From: Spisula solida
Lineage: Eukaryota; Mollusca; Bivalvia; Venerida; Mactridae
Length of the DNA stretch: 64,000 bases
NCBI GenBank assembly: GCA_947247005.1
Contig: OX365948.1
Span: forward strand, 41,048,601-41,112,600
Reading direction: 5' to 3'
Under the pieces are notes generated by a model that saw only the letters and a list, made by a program, of their open reading frames with translations, was not told the DNA's origin and did no database searches. A program made the position numbers and the translations under genes. Shown here piece by piece: positions 1 to 13,700 of this stretch (within the stretch, counting starts at the first letter, position 1; every line of letters starts with the position of its first letter).

Positions 1-700
1 TGATTTTATTAGAGCATTTCTTGTCCGGAGCATAACTTTGTCACCTTACGTGCAAATGACTCAAGAATTGATAGGCATGTTTCTTGCAATAAGCCGGAGT
101 GCAGTGCGCAAGAACCATAACTCTACCTATCATAGTTTTTGAATTATTTCCCTTTGATTGATTTTATTAGAGCATTTCTTGTCCGGAGCATAACTTTGTC
201 ACCTTAAGTTCAAATGACTCAAGATTTTGTATGTATGTTTCTTGCAATAAGCCGAAATGCAGTGCGCAATAACCATAACTCTGCCTTGCATCGTTTTTTA
301 ATTATTTCCCTTAGATTGATTTAATTTGAGCATTTCTTGTCCGGAGGATAACTTTGTCACCATGAGGTTGAATGACTTGAAACTTGGTATGCATGTTTCT
401 TACCAAAAGTCCAAGTGCAGTACACAATAACCGTAACTATACCTTGTGCCATTTTTCAATTTTTTCCCTTTGATTGATTTTATAAGCATTTTCTGTCCGT
501 GGCATAACTTTGTCACCATAACTATTAATGACTCAAAAATAGGAATGCATGTTTCTTTGCTGTGACATGAAGTGCAGTGCGCAAGAATCATAAGTCTAGC
601 TTGTGTAGTGTTTGAATGATTCCCTTCAGATTGATTTTATCGGGACATTTTTTGTCCAGAGCATTGCTTTGTCGTTTTTAGTTCAGATGACTAGAGAACT
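1..700. repeat. Diverged 158-bp tandem repeat
   Basis: About 4.4 head-to-tail copies, with starts near 1, 159, 317, 475 and 632 (spacing 157-158). Each copy holds the phrases tgtccggagcataactttgtc and gcagtgcgcaa with many substitutions. It probably lies in an intron of the SMARCA4 gene, upstream of the first visible exon. No conserved open frame runs through the copies. Confidence 0.85.
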
Positions 701-1626
701 CTTGTGAGTCTGATATGTAGCCCAATACTGGATAGTTTTCCATGACAAATGTGCATTTCGTCAGGCGACACATGCGACTCGCGGAGCTTTTATTAGGATT
801 GGGCATTGCGCCTCAGTAGCCCCCCTTATACCAGCATTAAGTTCTGTTCTGCATGTTAAGTGCCACATTATTGTATCCCACACACAAATCATTGTGCTAG
901 GGGTATACTGAATTCAGGTTGTCCATCTGTCTGTCTGTAGACAAGTTTTTGACATAACTCCTTATGCAGTTTAAGCAGGACTTTCTTCAACCTTTCACAA
1001 ATGACTAACCCTGACATGAACGTTTGTGATAAGAAAAGAATATGCATTGTGATTATTTTGGGCAGAATAATTGCCCTTTGCAGAATGAGTTATATAAGTC
1101 TGCCGAATGGTGACAGCTCTAGTTGAACTTGACATCTTAAGGGTGATAGATTTTAGGGAGGTATTCAATATTGATCTTACTTGACTTTAGGATAAGGACA
1201 ACCAATCAGACCACACTGTATTTAAATCTTGGGTCAGTAACAGGTGATATGATTGGCTATCCTTATTCTCCAATTAAATAAGATCAATATTGAAAACCAC
1301 CCCTGGACAGTTCCACTCTTCTTAAGATATATCTGTAATAAGTGTGATATTGGTAGTCCAGTTTACAGGAGTGTAAATTGGCATGAAATGTTGTGCATCC
1401 CTGGTTTTTTTGGGGGGAGCTATGTTTGAGCACAGTTACAGAACTTAGCACAGTTATTAAAATCAGTAGAAAATTTCCACTTCCCTTGTTAAGATTTATT
1501 AGTATATTGCTTACTGACATGTTACGACATTCTTCTTTCCATAAAAGGTTCACGGTATGAGTATTATGTTATCACGATTGATGACAACATATTATTTCTT
1601 ACTATGTATATTGCTGTATATAATAG
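701..1626. other. Intronic sequence with repeat fragments
   Basis: No exon is seen here. In the inverted copy an extra exon (35194-35298) precedes exon 1'. Its counterpart in the intact gene is not found in 1-1626, so it should lie before the window. The stretch holds a fragment of the dispersed family ending in gggcattgcgcctcagtag (about 740-830), a gtctgtctgtctg-type fragment (about 900-1060) and the MITE at 1155-1305. Confidence 0.5.
1155..1305. mobile_element. Foldback MITE (TIR with tattgatctta)
   Basis: The left end reads ggtattcaatattgatctta and the right end is its near inverse, taagatcaatattgaaaacc. The inner arms (ccaatca / tgattgg and ggataagg / ccttattc) are also complementary, so most of the 150 bp can fold back. 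No coding capacity. A non-autonomous DNA transposon is the likeliest explanation. Confidence 0.65.
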
Positions 1627-1757
1627 GGTCGTGGTGGAGCTAAGATTTTGATGAACACCATCATGCAGCTGAGGAAGATATGTAACCATCCCTTTATGTT
1701 CCACCATATAGAAGAAGCTTGCGCTGAAAAACAAGGACTTACTGGAATAGTGTCAGG
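1627..1757 (+). CDS. SMARCA4: SMARCA4 exon 1 of window (Snf2 region)
   Basis: 131 nt, beginning after an AG at 1625-1626 and ending before the donor GTATGT at 1758. It encodes [20 protein letters not shown] and then [10 protein letters not shown], the conserved Snf2 block just before the C-terminal helicase lobe. It ends with two bases of a Gly codon completed by the A at 2574. The diverged copy of this exon is at 34358-34485. Confidence 0.93.
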
Positions 1758-4700
1758 GTATGTTTACATGAATATGTCTCCCAATATTGTAACGGTTGTT
1801 GGATGCATAAAGGGAGGTAATTTGATAATTATGCACCATGTAAACCTTGTAGGTTGTCATTAGAGTAGAATGGCATATATAAGGCCAACAAATCACCCTA
1901 AGTGGTAAGCTAGCTTTTCACTGACGGGATTTGTTGGTGTCTGTCCGTCCGGCACGTTACAATATGTCTCCCACATAGATTGGAATATTGCTGAGGATAG
2001 TTGAGAGGTGTTACATCAGTGAATAGACAGCAGTTGTAACTAGCCTTAAACCTGGCCTGATATCTCGTCTATCAAGATCACTGTTCAGCAATATTTCTCC
2101 TGTCTAAACAGATCATCCTATAGTCACCATTAAATCATGTCTAGATTTAACTCCAGCCTACCACTCTTTATTCGCTGGCTTTCATGTTCAATGATAGTGT
2201 ATTAGCTTTATTACAGTTGAATAAATTTTTGCTAGAAGAAACTGAAGGAAGTTACACCCTTGACCTTTCAATCATAGTTCCGCAGTCTTTCTGTCTTATT
2301 TGTACTCAATATTATCCTTTACACTCGAGTATTAATAAACCTATTTTCAATTACATTGCAAAGTAAAGTTAATTACAATGTATGTCAAATTCATTTTTCT
2401 GGTGCTCATCATTTGTCTGTCTGTCTGTCACAATGTTTGTCCGGGCCTGTTCTCCCTAATCATTGGTCAGATTTCAATGTGACATCGCATGAATACTTTG
2501 TACCAAACCTACCTCTGACAAAAACCCATTCTAGTGGTTTATGATTGATTGCAATCTATTGTTGTTTTTTCAGACCCGATCTGTACCGTGTATCAGGCAA
2601 GTTCGAACTTCTGGACAGAATTTTACCGAAACTGAAATCGCAGAATCACAAAGTTTTACTCTTCTCCCAGATGACTTCATTATTGAGTATTCTCGAAGAT
2701 TACTTCCTGTTCCGAGGTTATCGTTACTTACGTCTGGATGGTACGACAAAGGCTGAAGACAGAGGAGAGTTATTGGGACTATTTAACAAACCAGATTCAC
2801 CGTATTTTATATTCATCTTGAGTACTAGGGCTGGAGGTTTGGGTCTTAACTTACAGTCTGCCGATACTGTCATCATCTTTGATTCAGATTGGAATCCCCA
2901 TCAGGTACGTTAAGAGCTGGCCCCGATCTCCCGAAGCATCTCATGTAGAAATCTCAGCTCAAATTGAGATTTTGCTCAAATCAGAGTCTGACTTCTAGAT
3001 ACATCAGAAATATATGACCTTGACATTTTACTGTAATTAACTCAAAATTAAATGTCTGTTCTGTGATGCCAATCTTGAGTCCGACCTATCATGGAAATTA
3101 CTTCAAAGATGAATGAAAAAATCTGAGATGAGATTTAGCTCAATTTGAGATCATTCGGGAGATCGGGGGGCCAGATTGAGTATGTCTGTGTCTCCAACAT
3201 ATGGTTAGGGAGATGTATTGATTTTTGTGCTTGATGGATGGATGTCACATAGTTTGTTTGCGCTTGTTCTACTTAAGTATTTTTTGGATTTCAATGAAAC
3301 TTCACAGTAGTACTTCGTACAAAGAGTAGTTGTGTTATTGTCAGGAATATAAGGTGGGATGACTTTTCTGGAGTTATGGCCCATTTTGTGAGACATATGT
3401 TTTTATATCTGCATATCTGGGGTAGTTCATCATCTTCAGTGATAGTTTTTGTGCATCTAGCTCATTTTCTTACTTCTTGTTTAATCATCATTAACAATCA
3501 TTGTTAAAATCATTTTAGGAATTAAATCATTAGCCCAAACACATTATAGAACACATTTAGTTCTTCAGAGATAATGACAGGGGTGTCAATTTTCCAGATT
3601 AATCCGGATTTATCATACCTGATAGAGCAATGACTTCTAACCAAAAAAAAGTGATTTGATGAAAATATCTCAAGAAATGGCAAAGTTATGGTCAATTAAA
3701 TCTGTTCTGAAGAATTTTCTTCAATACATTTTGAGTTAATGATTGAAACATTGTCATTGAAGGCCTCTTGTTTGGCAAAAATGGTTGACTGCATACAATT
3801 TTCCTGATATTTAATTTGGCCCTGTGGACACCCCTGGGATAAACTTTAGGTTCCTTGAAGAAGGGTAAGTTAGTACTGGTTAGAATACAGTCCAGGAAAA
3901 CATGTTAGAGAAATCGGCTACTGTATTTAACTGAAAGTTCTTTCAGAAACAAGTGTTAAACATGAAGAAACGGACTGCACTATCTACATTTGTTTATTGT
4001 TTATTTTAGAAGGTAACATGTTGCAATTCAACAATTTCAGGATTTACAAGCGCAGGACAGAGCTCATCGTATTGGTCAGACAAATGAAGTGCGTGTGCTG
4101 AGATTCTGCACAGTTAAAAGTGTGGAAGAAAGAATCTTGGCCGCAGCTAGGTTCAAACTTAATGTTGATGAGAAAGTTATACAGGCTGGTATGTTTGACC
4201 AGAAATCTACAGGGTATGAAAGACAGATGTTCCTGAAAAATCTGTTACAACAGGACGCAGAGAGTGACGAAGTATGCCCAATGCCTGCTGCTGAACTGGT
4301 ATAGTATAAGATTTGTTTTTTTCTAGCAAGTTCAAAAGAAATGTGTATCAAGGATTATCAACAATTGTGTACCGCTGTATGCAGCTATACGTATGCTTCA
4401 GGTAAACATTCATCATTATCCCCCCTATCTTTGCGATGAGGGGTATATTGCATTGCACATGTCTTGTCGGTCAGTCTGTCGTATAAAATGGTTTCCGTTC
4501 AATAACTCAAGAATGCTTTGCCGTACGATCTTCAAACATTACATGGAGGTTGGCCAGCAACAGTAGATGACCTCTTTTGATTTTGAGGTCATTAGGTCAA
4601 AGGTCACACTGTGACCATTACCATTTCTGACCATTTAAATGCTTTCTGTTCAATAACTCGAAAATGCTTTGCATTACGATCTTCAAACTTTACATGGACA

Positions 4701-7700
4701 TAGGTCAGCAACAGTAGATGCCCTCTATTTATTTTAAGGTCAAAGGTCAAGGTCACAGCAACCTTCACCATTTCTGATTATTAGGCTGCCATGGGGCATA
4801 CGTTTTACGAACATCCCTTGTTAATTTATTGCTTTGGCTTTTGTTGCATGTTGTGTTGTGCCTAGAAATGTAGTCTCGTTATGGAAGCTGCATCAGGTAC
4901 AAAGGACAGGTGACAGGTGCTGAGAGGTTTCTTCAAATATCCCCTAGTCTCAGAACTGACCGATTGGATCTCTGTTCAACCCTAAGAGTGTGGTGTTTGA
5001 AGGTGTTCACTGCAGTTTGTTGCACAAGATGGAGAAAAAAGTTCACTATAATAGAATTTGTTTAAACTTTGTATTTGAACACAGTATCTTGATAGAAACA
5101 GAAACATACAAAAGTAATCATAGGTCACCAAACGTGTTAATAAGTTATCACAGTGATTGTTCAGATTGGGAATTTTCGCGTCCTGACAACTTGAAATTTG
5201 GAATTTCCATGAAGCAGAAAGGCCAAATAAAACAGAAAATGAGATAACATCTGAATGTTTACTGGTTTCTTTGAACTTTTATGCTTGACTTCTTGTCAAA
5301 AATGTTCATAACTTTATCATTTTATGTCCGATTTTGAAAAAAATAATTTTTAATTGTTTATTGGGAATTTCTCCATTCAAATTTGGGAAAATTATAGCCT
5401 CTTTGCAATTGGGAAAGGGTTCGTTTTCTGGACCCTAATAAAGAAGAAAAAATCACTGTTATCAGCCCTAGAATCTAGTGTTTATCTCAAAATTATGTAT
5501 TCAAGGGTAGATAACTCATACACAAATTTGGTGATCTATGATTTTTTTTTCATCTTTCTGTTTCTGATGTTTGATACATTTTCCATGTAGTTTGAATAAA
5601 TTCTATTAAACAAATTCTATCATTGGGAAAACTTTTCCCCTAATCTTGCAAGAAACTGCCGAAAACGCTCTTAACTATCATATAAACATGATGCAGTATG
5701 TGTATTCAATGTAATGCATACCCGTTCCATGTAAATTGACACCAAAGTTGATTTCCTCCACATGTGGAGAAGTTGCTGATTCCTTTTGGAAGGCTAGGTT
5801 AGTACTGGTTACCATAGAGACTAGGAAAACTGGTAAGGTGAATTTACCGCTGTATATAACTGGAAAATTGACGACAAACTGTGTTAAACTTGAATAAACA
5901 AACACAAACAACCAAACATACAATAGTTAGGCAATTATCAAGACGTATGAATAAGACTTATCACTGTTACCCTTGACCAAATAAAGAGATGTCAAACTGG
6001 CAAGTAAAGGTGTAACAATTTTACCTGCATACTTGGAATGGAATATGCGTCTACTTTAGACATGAAATTATGGTAAGAAAATGACATGCATCATCATCAT
6101 CCCTCGTAATTCCATCCCCCATTTTGTGTATTCTTGCTGTGTATTTAAACTTCACATACATCAGTCAGGCCCTTCTATGTACAATTTTGAAGGGAATGTC
6201 ATAAAGAACGGTAAGGCTGTTTATGCTTTGCTTTTCATGTGTGCTTATATTCGAATAATTATGCAGTTATTTACCAGAATTTACAAAGCGTAATTATTAG
6301 ATAGTACACAATTTGTGTATTCCAAATATCACTGGAACATGTGAAAAAGTTCTGCTATGAGCCACGTGCATGAATACATTATCTGCTTAAGATAGGTAAT
6401 AACTGTAAAAATTGATTCAGACACAAAATATTTACAAATCCTTTCTGTGCGCTCTTAATGACATATTGTTATACAAGACATATTCTTGTTTGCTTATGTC
6501 TGGATCTTAAATGCAATTCAAAGGTTCTATACAATTGCTACCTTGATTTTAACCAATTTGCGATGTCTTTTGAATTTGATGTGTTTTAAAGAAAGTAAAG
6601 TAAGGTCTGGAAGGTTTGAAAAGATAGGATCATGGTGGGGATGATAATCTAACGATTAATTCTTTCTGTGGTCAAATATGAACCAAGACTTGAGAGCAGT
6701 TGGTGTTATTACTAGACTGTAATACTATGAACTTATAATATTACTTAGTCATATACACTCCCACTTTTCTAATTGGTCATTTTTAAACCCTAAATACGTT
6801 TTACTGTGATCATAGTTTTTGACAATATGTTGTACCTAAACGTGTTATGCAATAGTCCTAACACTCAAATCATTAAAAATCAAAATCACGTGCCAAAGTA
6901 TGCGTGGTCATTCATGCGATAAACTTTGCATTTTCACCATCAAATAATATGATTACAGTTAAAGGTAGTTTGGGTTTAAAAAGGGACAAATTAGAAAAGT
7001 GGTTGAATGTATGGTCCATTGACAACCAAAAGCAGTTATCAGCGTTTGAAACAAGAAGGCTGATAGGTCCTTGTGGCTGTCATACAATGACAGTCAATGG
7101 ACGAATTATGTAGTATATAGGCTCGATTGAACATCATATTATGTTTATACTTGTAGGAGGAAGATGAAGTTCCCGATGATGAGACCATCAATCAGATGTT
7201 AGCAAGGTCAGAGGATGAGTTTGATATCTATCAGGTACGTGAACAAAAAACCCTTCATGCACATATCTGATTCTGTTATTATATAGTGATTTCGGGTTGT
7301 TAAGAACCGAATTTACCAAATTGGTCCGGCAGTCTGGTAGGATCCCTAATCAATATTTCTGTCTTCAGACCTAAAGAGTAGCAGAAACTATAGTCACTAG
7401 AGTATTGGATCAATAGTTAAGTCAGTCTGGTTTTGTTCTGTCTGGTTAGATAATGCGCTCCACATTTACTGATCAATGTAATTTAAGGCGGCGCATGTAA
7501 CTTGAATTATGAATTTATTGTCATGATAGTAATTGAGGACAGGGGAGGTAACTGAATAATGAATGTATTTTTATGATGATAATTCAGGTAAGGGGAAGTA
7601 ACTGAATAATGGATGTATTTTTATGATGATAATTCAGGTAAGGGGAAGTAACTGAATAATGGATGTATTTTTATGATGATAATTCGGGTAAGGGGAAGTA

Positions 7701-10700
7701 ACTGAATAATGGATGTATTTTTATGATGATAATTCAGGTAAGGGGAAGTAACTGAATAACGGATGTATTTTTATGCTGATAATTCAGACAAGGGGAAGTA
7801 ACTGAATAATGGATGTATTTTATGATGATAATTGAGGTAAAGGCAGGTAACTGAATAATGGATGTATTTTTATGATGATAATTCAGGTAAGGGCAGGTAA
7901 CTGAATAATGGATGTATTTTTATGATGATAATTCAGGTAAGGGGAAGTAACTGAATAATGGATGTATTTTTATGATGATAATTCAGGTAAGGGCAGGTAA
8001 CTGAATAATGGATGTATTTTTATGATGATAATTCAGGTAAGGGCAGGTAACTGAATAATGGATGTATTTTTATGATGATAATTCAGGTAAGGGGAAGTAA
8101 CTGAATAATGGATGTATTTTCATGATGGTATTTCAGGACAGGGGAGGTATCAAATTTCTCTAAACTTTTTAGTTCCAAACCTAGTTGTGCATATTGTTAG
8201 AATGTTAGGCGCAGTTCAGTAATATAACTGTTGTTTTACTTGACAGCAAATGGATATAGATCGTCGACGTGAGGAAGCTAAACAAGTACCACGTAAACCT
8301 CGTCTGATGGAAGAACCAGAGTTACCTGCCTGGATTTTGAAGGATGAAGCTGAGGTATGTTCTAGAGTTGTCCCTTTGACGCTAGTAACCAGTTATTTGT
8401 AATTAAAGTGTATGAATAAATTATCCTTTGCTCACCTTAAGCATACTACTACATATATGGGCCAAAAGGCACTTTCAGGATTCCTTGGTTTATGGCCTAA
8501 ATATCCAAATATGGATATGTCACTTCCATAGATACACATGCAGAGAAAAGGATATCACTTGATCAAGGTCTCACAGCCTCCTTGATAGCCTAGTGATTGA
8601 GCATCAACTTAGAGTGCGGGAGATCCCATCCTAGGCTACGTCATACTGAAATCAAGTAATAAAAATGGTAACAGTAATTCCCTTGCTAGGCGCTCAGCAT
8701 AAAAAGGAAGCTGGCTTCTCTTCTCTCATACCCTAATGGTGATGGATAACATCCAAATTGAAGTGTCGAGTGTGATTAATATAAGTTGGAAAAACTTGTT
8801 TTACAATTCATCTAAAATAAATTAGTATAAACTTAGATTTTGCCCAAGTATGTGGGCCTGCTGTGAGAATCTAGGGACCAGGGTACTGTTTTATCAAAGC
8901 ACTTACGAAATTCTGAAAGTTATGTTCAAATTTAATTTCTTTATAATTCTTTAACAACTGGAAATTTGTGACGGGTATGGTTTGTAGGAGATCATTACCT
9001 GAATCATTAAAAGTATAGCATCTCCATTAACCACACTTCCTAATTGTAAACAAATTATAAAGAATTTAAATTTGATCATAACTGTACGATTTCTGTAAGT
9101 GCTTTGATAAAACAATACCATGGTGAATTTCAAGAAAATAATTAACGCATATCAGTTATCCTATGATATATATGATATATGTTGTTTCAGGTTGAAAGAC
9201 TGACAATGGAGGAAGAGGAAGAGAAGATGTTTGGACGAGGTTCACGACAGAGGAAGGAGGTCGACTACTCAGATGCTCTTACTGAGAAACAATGGCTTAG
9301 AGTAAGTTGTATTTTCAATTTGGTTGTGATGTTTTTTATGCCCCCGTATCAATAGATCGGGAGGCATATAGTGATTCACCTGTTCGTTCGTTCATCAGTT
9401 CTTCCGTCCGGTTTACCAAAATTGACCGTTTCTTCTAGCATCATTATGGCTTGCTACAAAGCTTCCATTCTTGCATGGATGTTGTATATGAACACTCTCC
9501 ACACTCCTGTATCACCTGACCCCATTTTGACCTTCACCTTGACCTAATTTTGGACTTATTTTTGGTCATGTTTGGCTGCTAGTAGAGATTACTGGTTTTC
9601 CTTGAATTAATTATCAATATGTACCGTATATACTCGCCTATAAGTCGAGTAAAATCAAGTTAAACAAATTCCAAAAAGTCACCAGATTTTGACAAATGTA
9701 AAAAATCCTCTGTAAGAAGTACAACTTATGCCTTATTATGTCGTTATCAACGGATGGATTGTGATAAATAAGTAACTTTTTGAAATATTTTTGACACCTT
9801 TTACCTGACTTATGAGCGAAGATATACGGTACTGTTATTTACTTGGGTTAAATACATGGCCATCACCAGTATCCCGAAAGCACGAACTGGCCCTATCTGA
9901 GTATCGAACAAGGATTAGTTGGACAAACTGTGGTCTGTCAACTGTCCTATCCTGGTGGGTTCACTTCCCTTCATGCTACAGCCATGGAAACAATTGTTGA
10001 AAATAGATAGACAGATTGCAGACCCCAAAAAAGTATGTGGTCATTTGAAATTTTATAGAGTGGAATTTTAATAATAGACCAAGGTTTGAAACAGAATTTT
10101 GATTTTGGGCAGTGTTCCAAAATGCCCCTGAAACAGACTAGCATCTTTATTTCAAAATTTGGCATTGTGTGTAAATAGTGTCTGTATGTTGAACATGTTG
10201 GTTTAGCTTAAATGCCGCAGCAGGTCATACATCTTCTCTTATGAAAATTTGAAAGCAATGTTGATTTTCTTCTGCACAAAATTGCTGGTTTCTTGTGGAA
10301 GGGTGAGTGAGTACTGGTTAGGAAACAACGTAATATCTATATAACTTTGCTGAGAAATGGCATTAAACGTGAATAAAGATTAACCTAGTTTTAGCAAAGA
10401 TAATGAGAGAGTAATATTGTTGTTACAGGCAATAGAAGATGGAAATCTAGATGAACTGGAAGAGGAATTAAGAGAAGAGAGACAAGACAAAAAGAAACCT
10501 ACACGAAAACGTAAGAAGGCCCCGTCCGAAACTCCACCCCCAAAGAGCAGTAGTGAGACGCCAGCAGTTAAGAAGAGAAGGGGACGGCCACCGGTGGAAA
10601 AATTGAAACCTAATTCACCGAAGATTGAAGCACAGTTAAAGAAGTTATTGGATATTGTGCTGAACTACAAAGATAGGTAAGGACTTATATAATGTACAGG

Positions 10701-13700
10701 GGTTCGTCAAATTGCGGAATAATCTGGGATTCTGGATTTGCTGACCTTTCTGTGGAGTTTCTTAAAACCTTACAACCTTACTACTTGTAAACTATAGTTT
10801 TTAGTCCAACTACAAATGAATAAGAATTTTGACGATGCAACATAGACCTCTATAAATGCTAGATAATCTCCCTTTGTTGATATTTATGCACCCTACCATC
10901 AAAGATGAGTTGGTATATAGATTTGCTGATGTCAGTCTAGTCTGTCCGAACGTTTGTCTGTCAGTACAAAGACTCAATGGTTTCTCAATAATAACTTGAG
11001 AACACTTTTATTTGTTCGTCATTAGCTCTCATGTTAAATGTTGATGTAAATGATTAGAGGAAACATAATAATATAGTGTACATCTTTTAACACAAAACTA
11101 GTAGTTTTAATGCTACCCAAAATAATTTGGGGGGGGGGGGCATATAGTCGCTTCTTTGTCTGTCCATCCAATATTTTTTGTCTGGATGATAACTAAAAAA
11201 CTATAACTCCTTTTAATTTGAACTTTAGCGTGTATAGTTGACATTTTTTTTCTGTAACAAACACCGCATGAGGAGCATCAACCATCTGATGGCTTTTGTT
11301 CTTATCTGATACTACATCTACTATATTCTGTGAGCAATGCATTATATAATTATTCTTATACTTGGACTAACTCAATTCTAGTGATGGGAGAATGCTTAGT
11401 GCTGCGTTTGAGAAGTTGCCATCAAAGAAAGATTTACCAGAATATTATGAAATCATTACCAATCCATTGGATTTCAAGAAAATCAAAGTAAGTGAACAAA
11501 TTTATAAGTATCGATAGTCTGGAGAATTTAACATGACTCTTGACCTTCTATTAGTGTAATTTAACAGCTGATATATTGTCTATATTTATAATCCCCGTTG
11601 TATGTTTTCATAAGTGGAGAGTATCACAAAGACGCTCCAGGTGTTCTAACAACACAAATCTATGGGACCGATATGGCACAATTTGCTAGCGGAAATTTAT
11701 ATATTCAACGCAAGAACCTTGTAATAAATTCATGCATAAAGGTCAGAATCGTGTCAAATTCATAGTTATATGAAAAGCTTCTGACTACAGCATTCTGTGT
11801 TTTAATCCGGGGTACCGTTTTTTCAAAGCACTTTTGAATTTAAATTCTTTATAATTCTTTTATGACTACAAAGTATGGTAAATGGATCTGCAATACTAAT
11901 ACTGATTCGGTTTATGAACTAAAGACCATACCTGCTCCCAATTTACATAAATATTTAAGGGTTGTTTCTGGAACGAAGGCCTGATGGCTATTGGTACTAT
12001 AATTAGTAATGTTGTTTGTTTTAACAGAAACGTATCAAAGATCACAAGTATAGATGTTTAGAAGATCTGGAGGATGATATATATACATTATGTCAGAATG
12101 CACAGCTTTATAATGTAGAAGGCTCACAGGTACGTCCCACACTCCTTTAAATTACGGGTCCTATAATTCTGGATTAATCCGGAATTCCGGATTTGCTGCA
12201 CTAGAAAGAATCAACTATTCTGCAGAAAATAATAGTTATTTGATGAAAACATTCAAAGAATTGACAAAGTTATGGTCATTTGAAGTTTCATAAGCTGATA
12301 TTTTACAGTAGAGCTATGTCTGAAACAGAGTTTTGTTGTAGGGATGTGTGCTTATAGCACAAAAACAGACTTGCGACTCATTTTCAGGATTGTGCATTTT
12401 GCCTCTTTAGGACCCCTGCTTTTAACTTGTCGCCTCGCTAACTACTTCAGAATGACAAATTCACATTTTTCCTTGTGAATATGTATGATTTTACGGTAGC
12501 TGGAAGAGTCAAGTGGAATTTGTATGATCAATTTTGATAAAATAGACTTGATTTGATTATATAAGGTATCTCATTCAGTTACAATTGATTTTGGGGTCAA
12601 AGGTCAAGGTCACTGTGACCTTTACTATGAATAAATTGACCAGATGGTATCCAATCGATAACTCCAGGGATCTTCATACTTGGAGGTTGGCCATCAACAG
12701 TAGATGACCTATGATTTTGAGGTCAAGGTCGCTATGACCTTTAACATGTATAAGTAGGTCTAATGGTTTCCGATCAATAACTCCAAAACAGTTCGGCTTA
12801 TGATCTTCAAACTTTATAGGGATATTGGACACCGTCAGTAGTTGATTTTTAGGTCAGTAGGTTAAGGTTGCCATGACCTTTTTCATTTCTGACTATTGGG
12901 CTGCCATTGGGGCGAATGTGTTGTACAAACATCTTTGCTTATAATGTAATATATACTGACTACTTACAGATATATGAAGATTCGATCGTGTTACAATCTG
13001 TGTTAACAAATGCTAAGGAGAGGATGTTGAAGGATAGCAGTGATTCTAGTGATGATTCATCAGATGATGATAGTGATAGTGACAGTGATGATAGCAGTGA
13101 TGATGATGAGACCGATAGTAAGTTTGTGCTTTACTCTATTTCTCTTCCTTGATAGGCCTCAAAACATACACCTCACCACTCAAGGTCACTTTCTGTCATG
13201 CTCCTACACCCGCCCGCTCGTGGTCAGGCAAGCTGACTTTCCGTCATCTACCTGCTTGAGCTCAGGCGAATCACTTGCTTGGCAGGCCTCAAAACATTTT
13301 GCACGCTCAAGGTCAGGTGAGGCAACTGTCTGTCACTCTTACCCTCCAGGTTAGACAAGCTGTTATTCGCCCGCTCTATGTAAGGGAAGCCAACATTCCG
13401 TCACCCCTGCTCTATGTCGGGCTAGCCGATTTTTCACTACGTTCCTCTACTTGAATGAGTTATTTTCTGCAGTTTAAAATGATACTGATAATTGAGAGTA
13501 AACATTTTATCATATCAAATAAACCTAGTAGAAATTCTAGCGCATAAATCCTTCATAAATAAGTAAATATCATTGATTGTTACGTTTCAGCCCAGTCTAA
13601 TAAATCGAAAAGTAAGGAGAAAGAAAAAGAGAAGACGAAAGAAAAAGGCAAGGCTGGAGATAGTGAGGTAGACCAATTATTCTCTCTTTATTAGTCCCCT

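Noticed and set aside
13040..13354. 104-codon plus frame overlapping exon 10
   Set aside because: Out-of-frame reading of the Ser/Asp repeat and following intron; the exon 10 frame is fixed by homology and splice phases.
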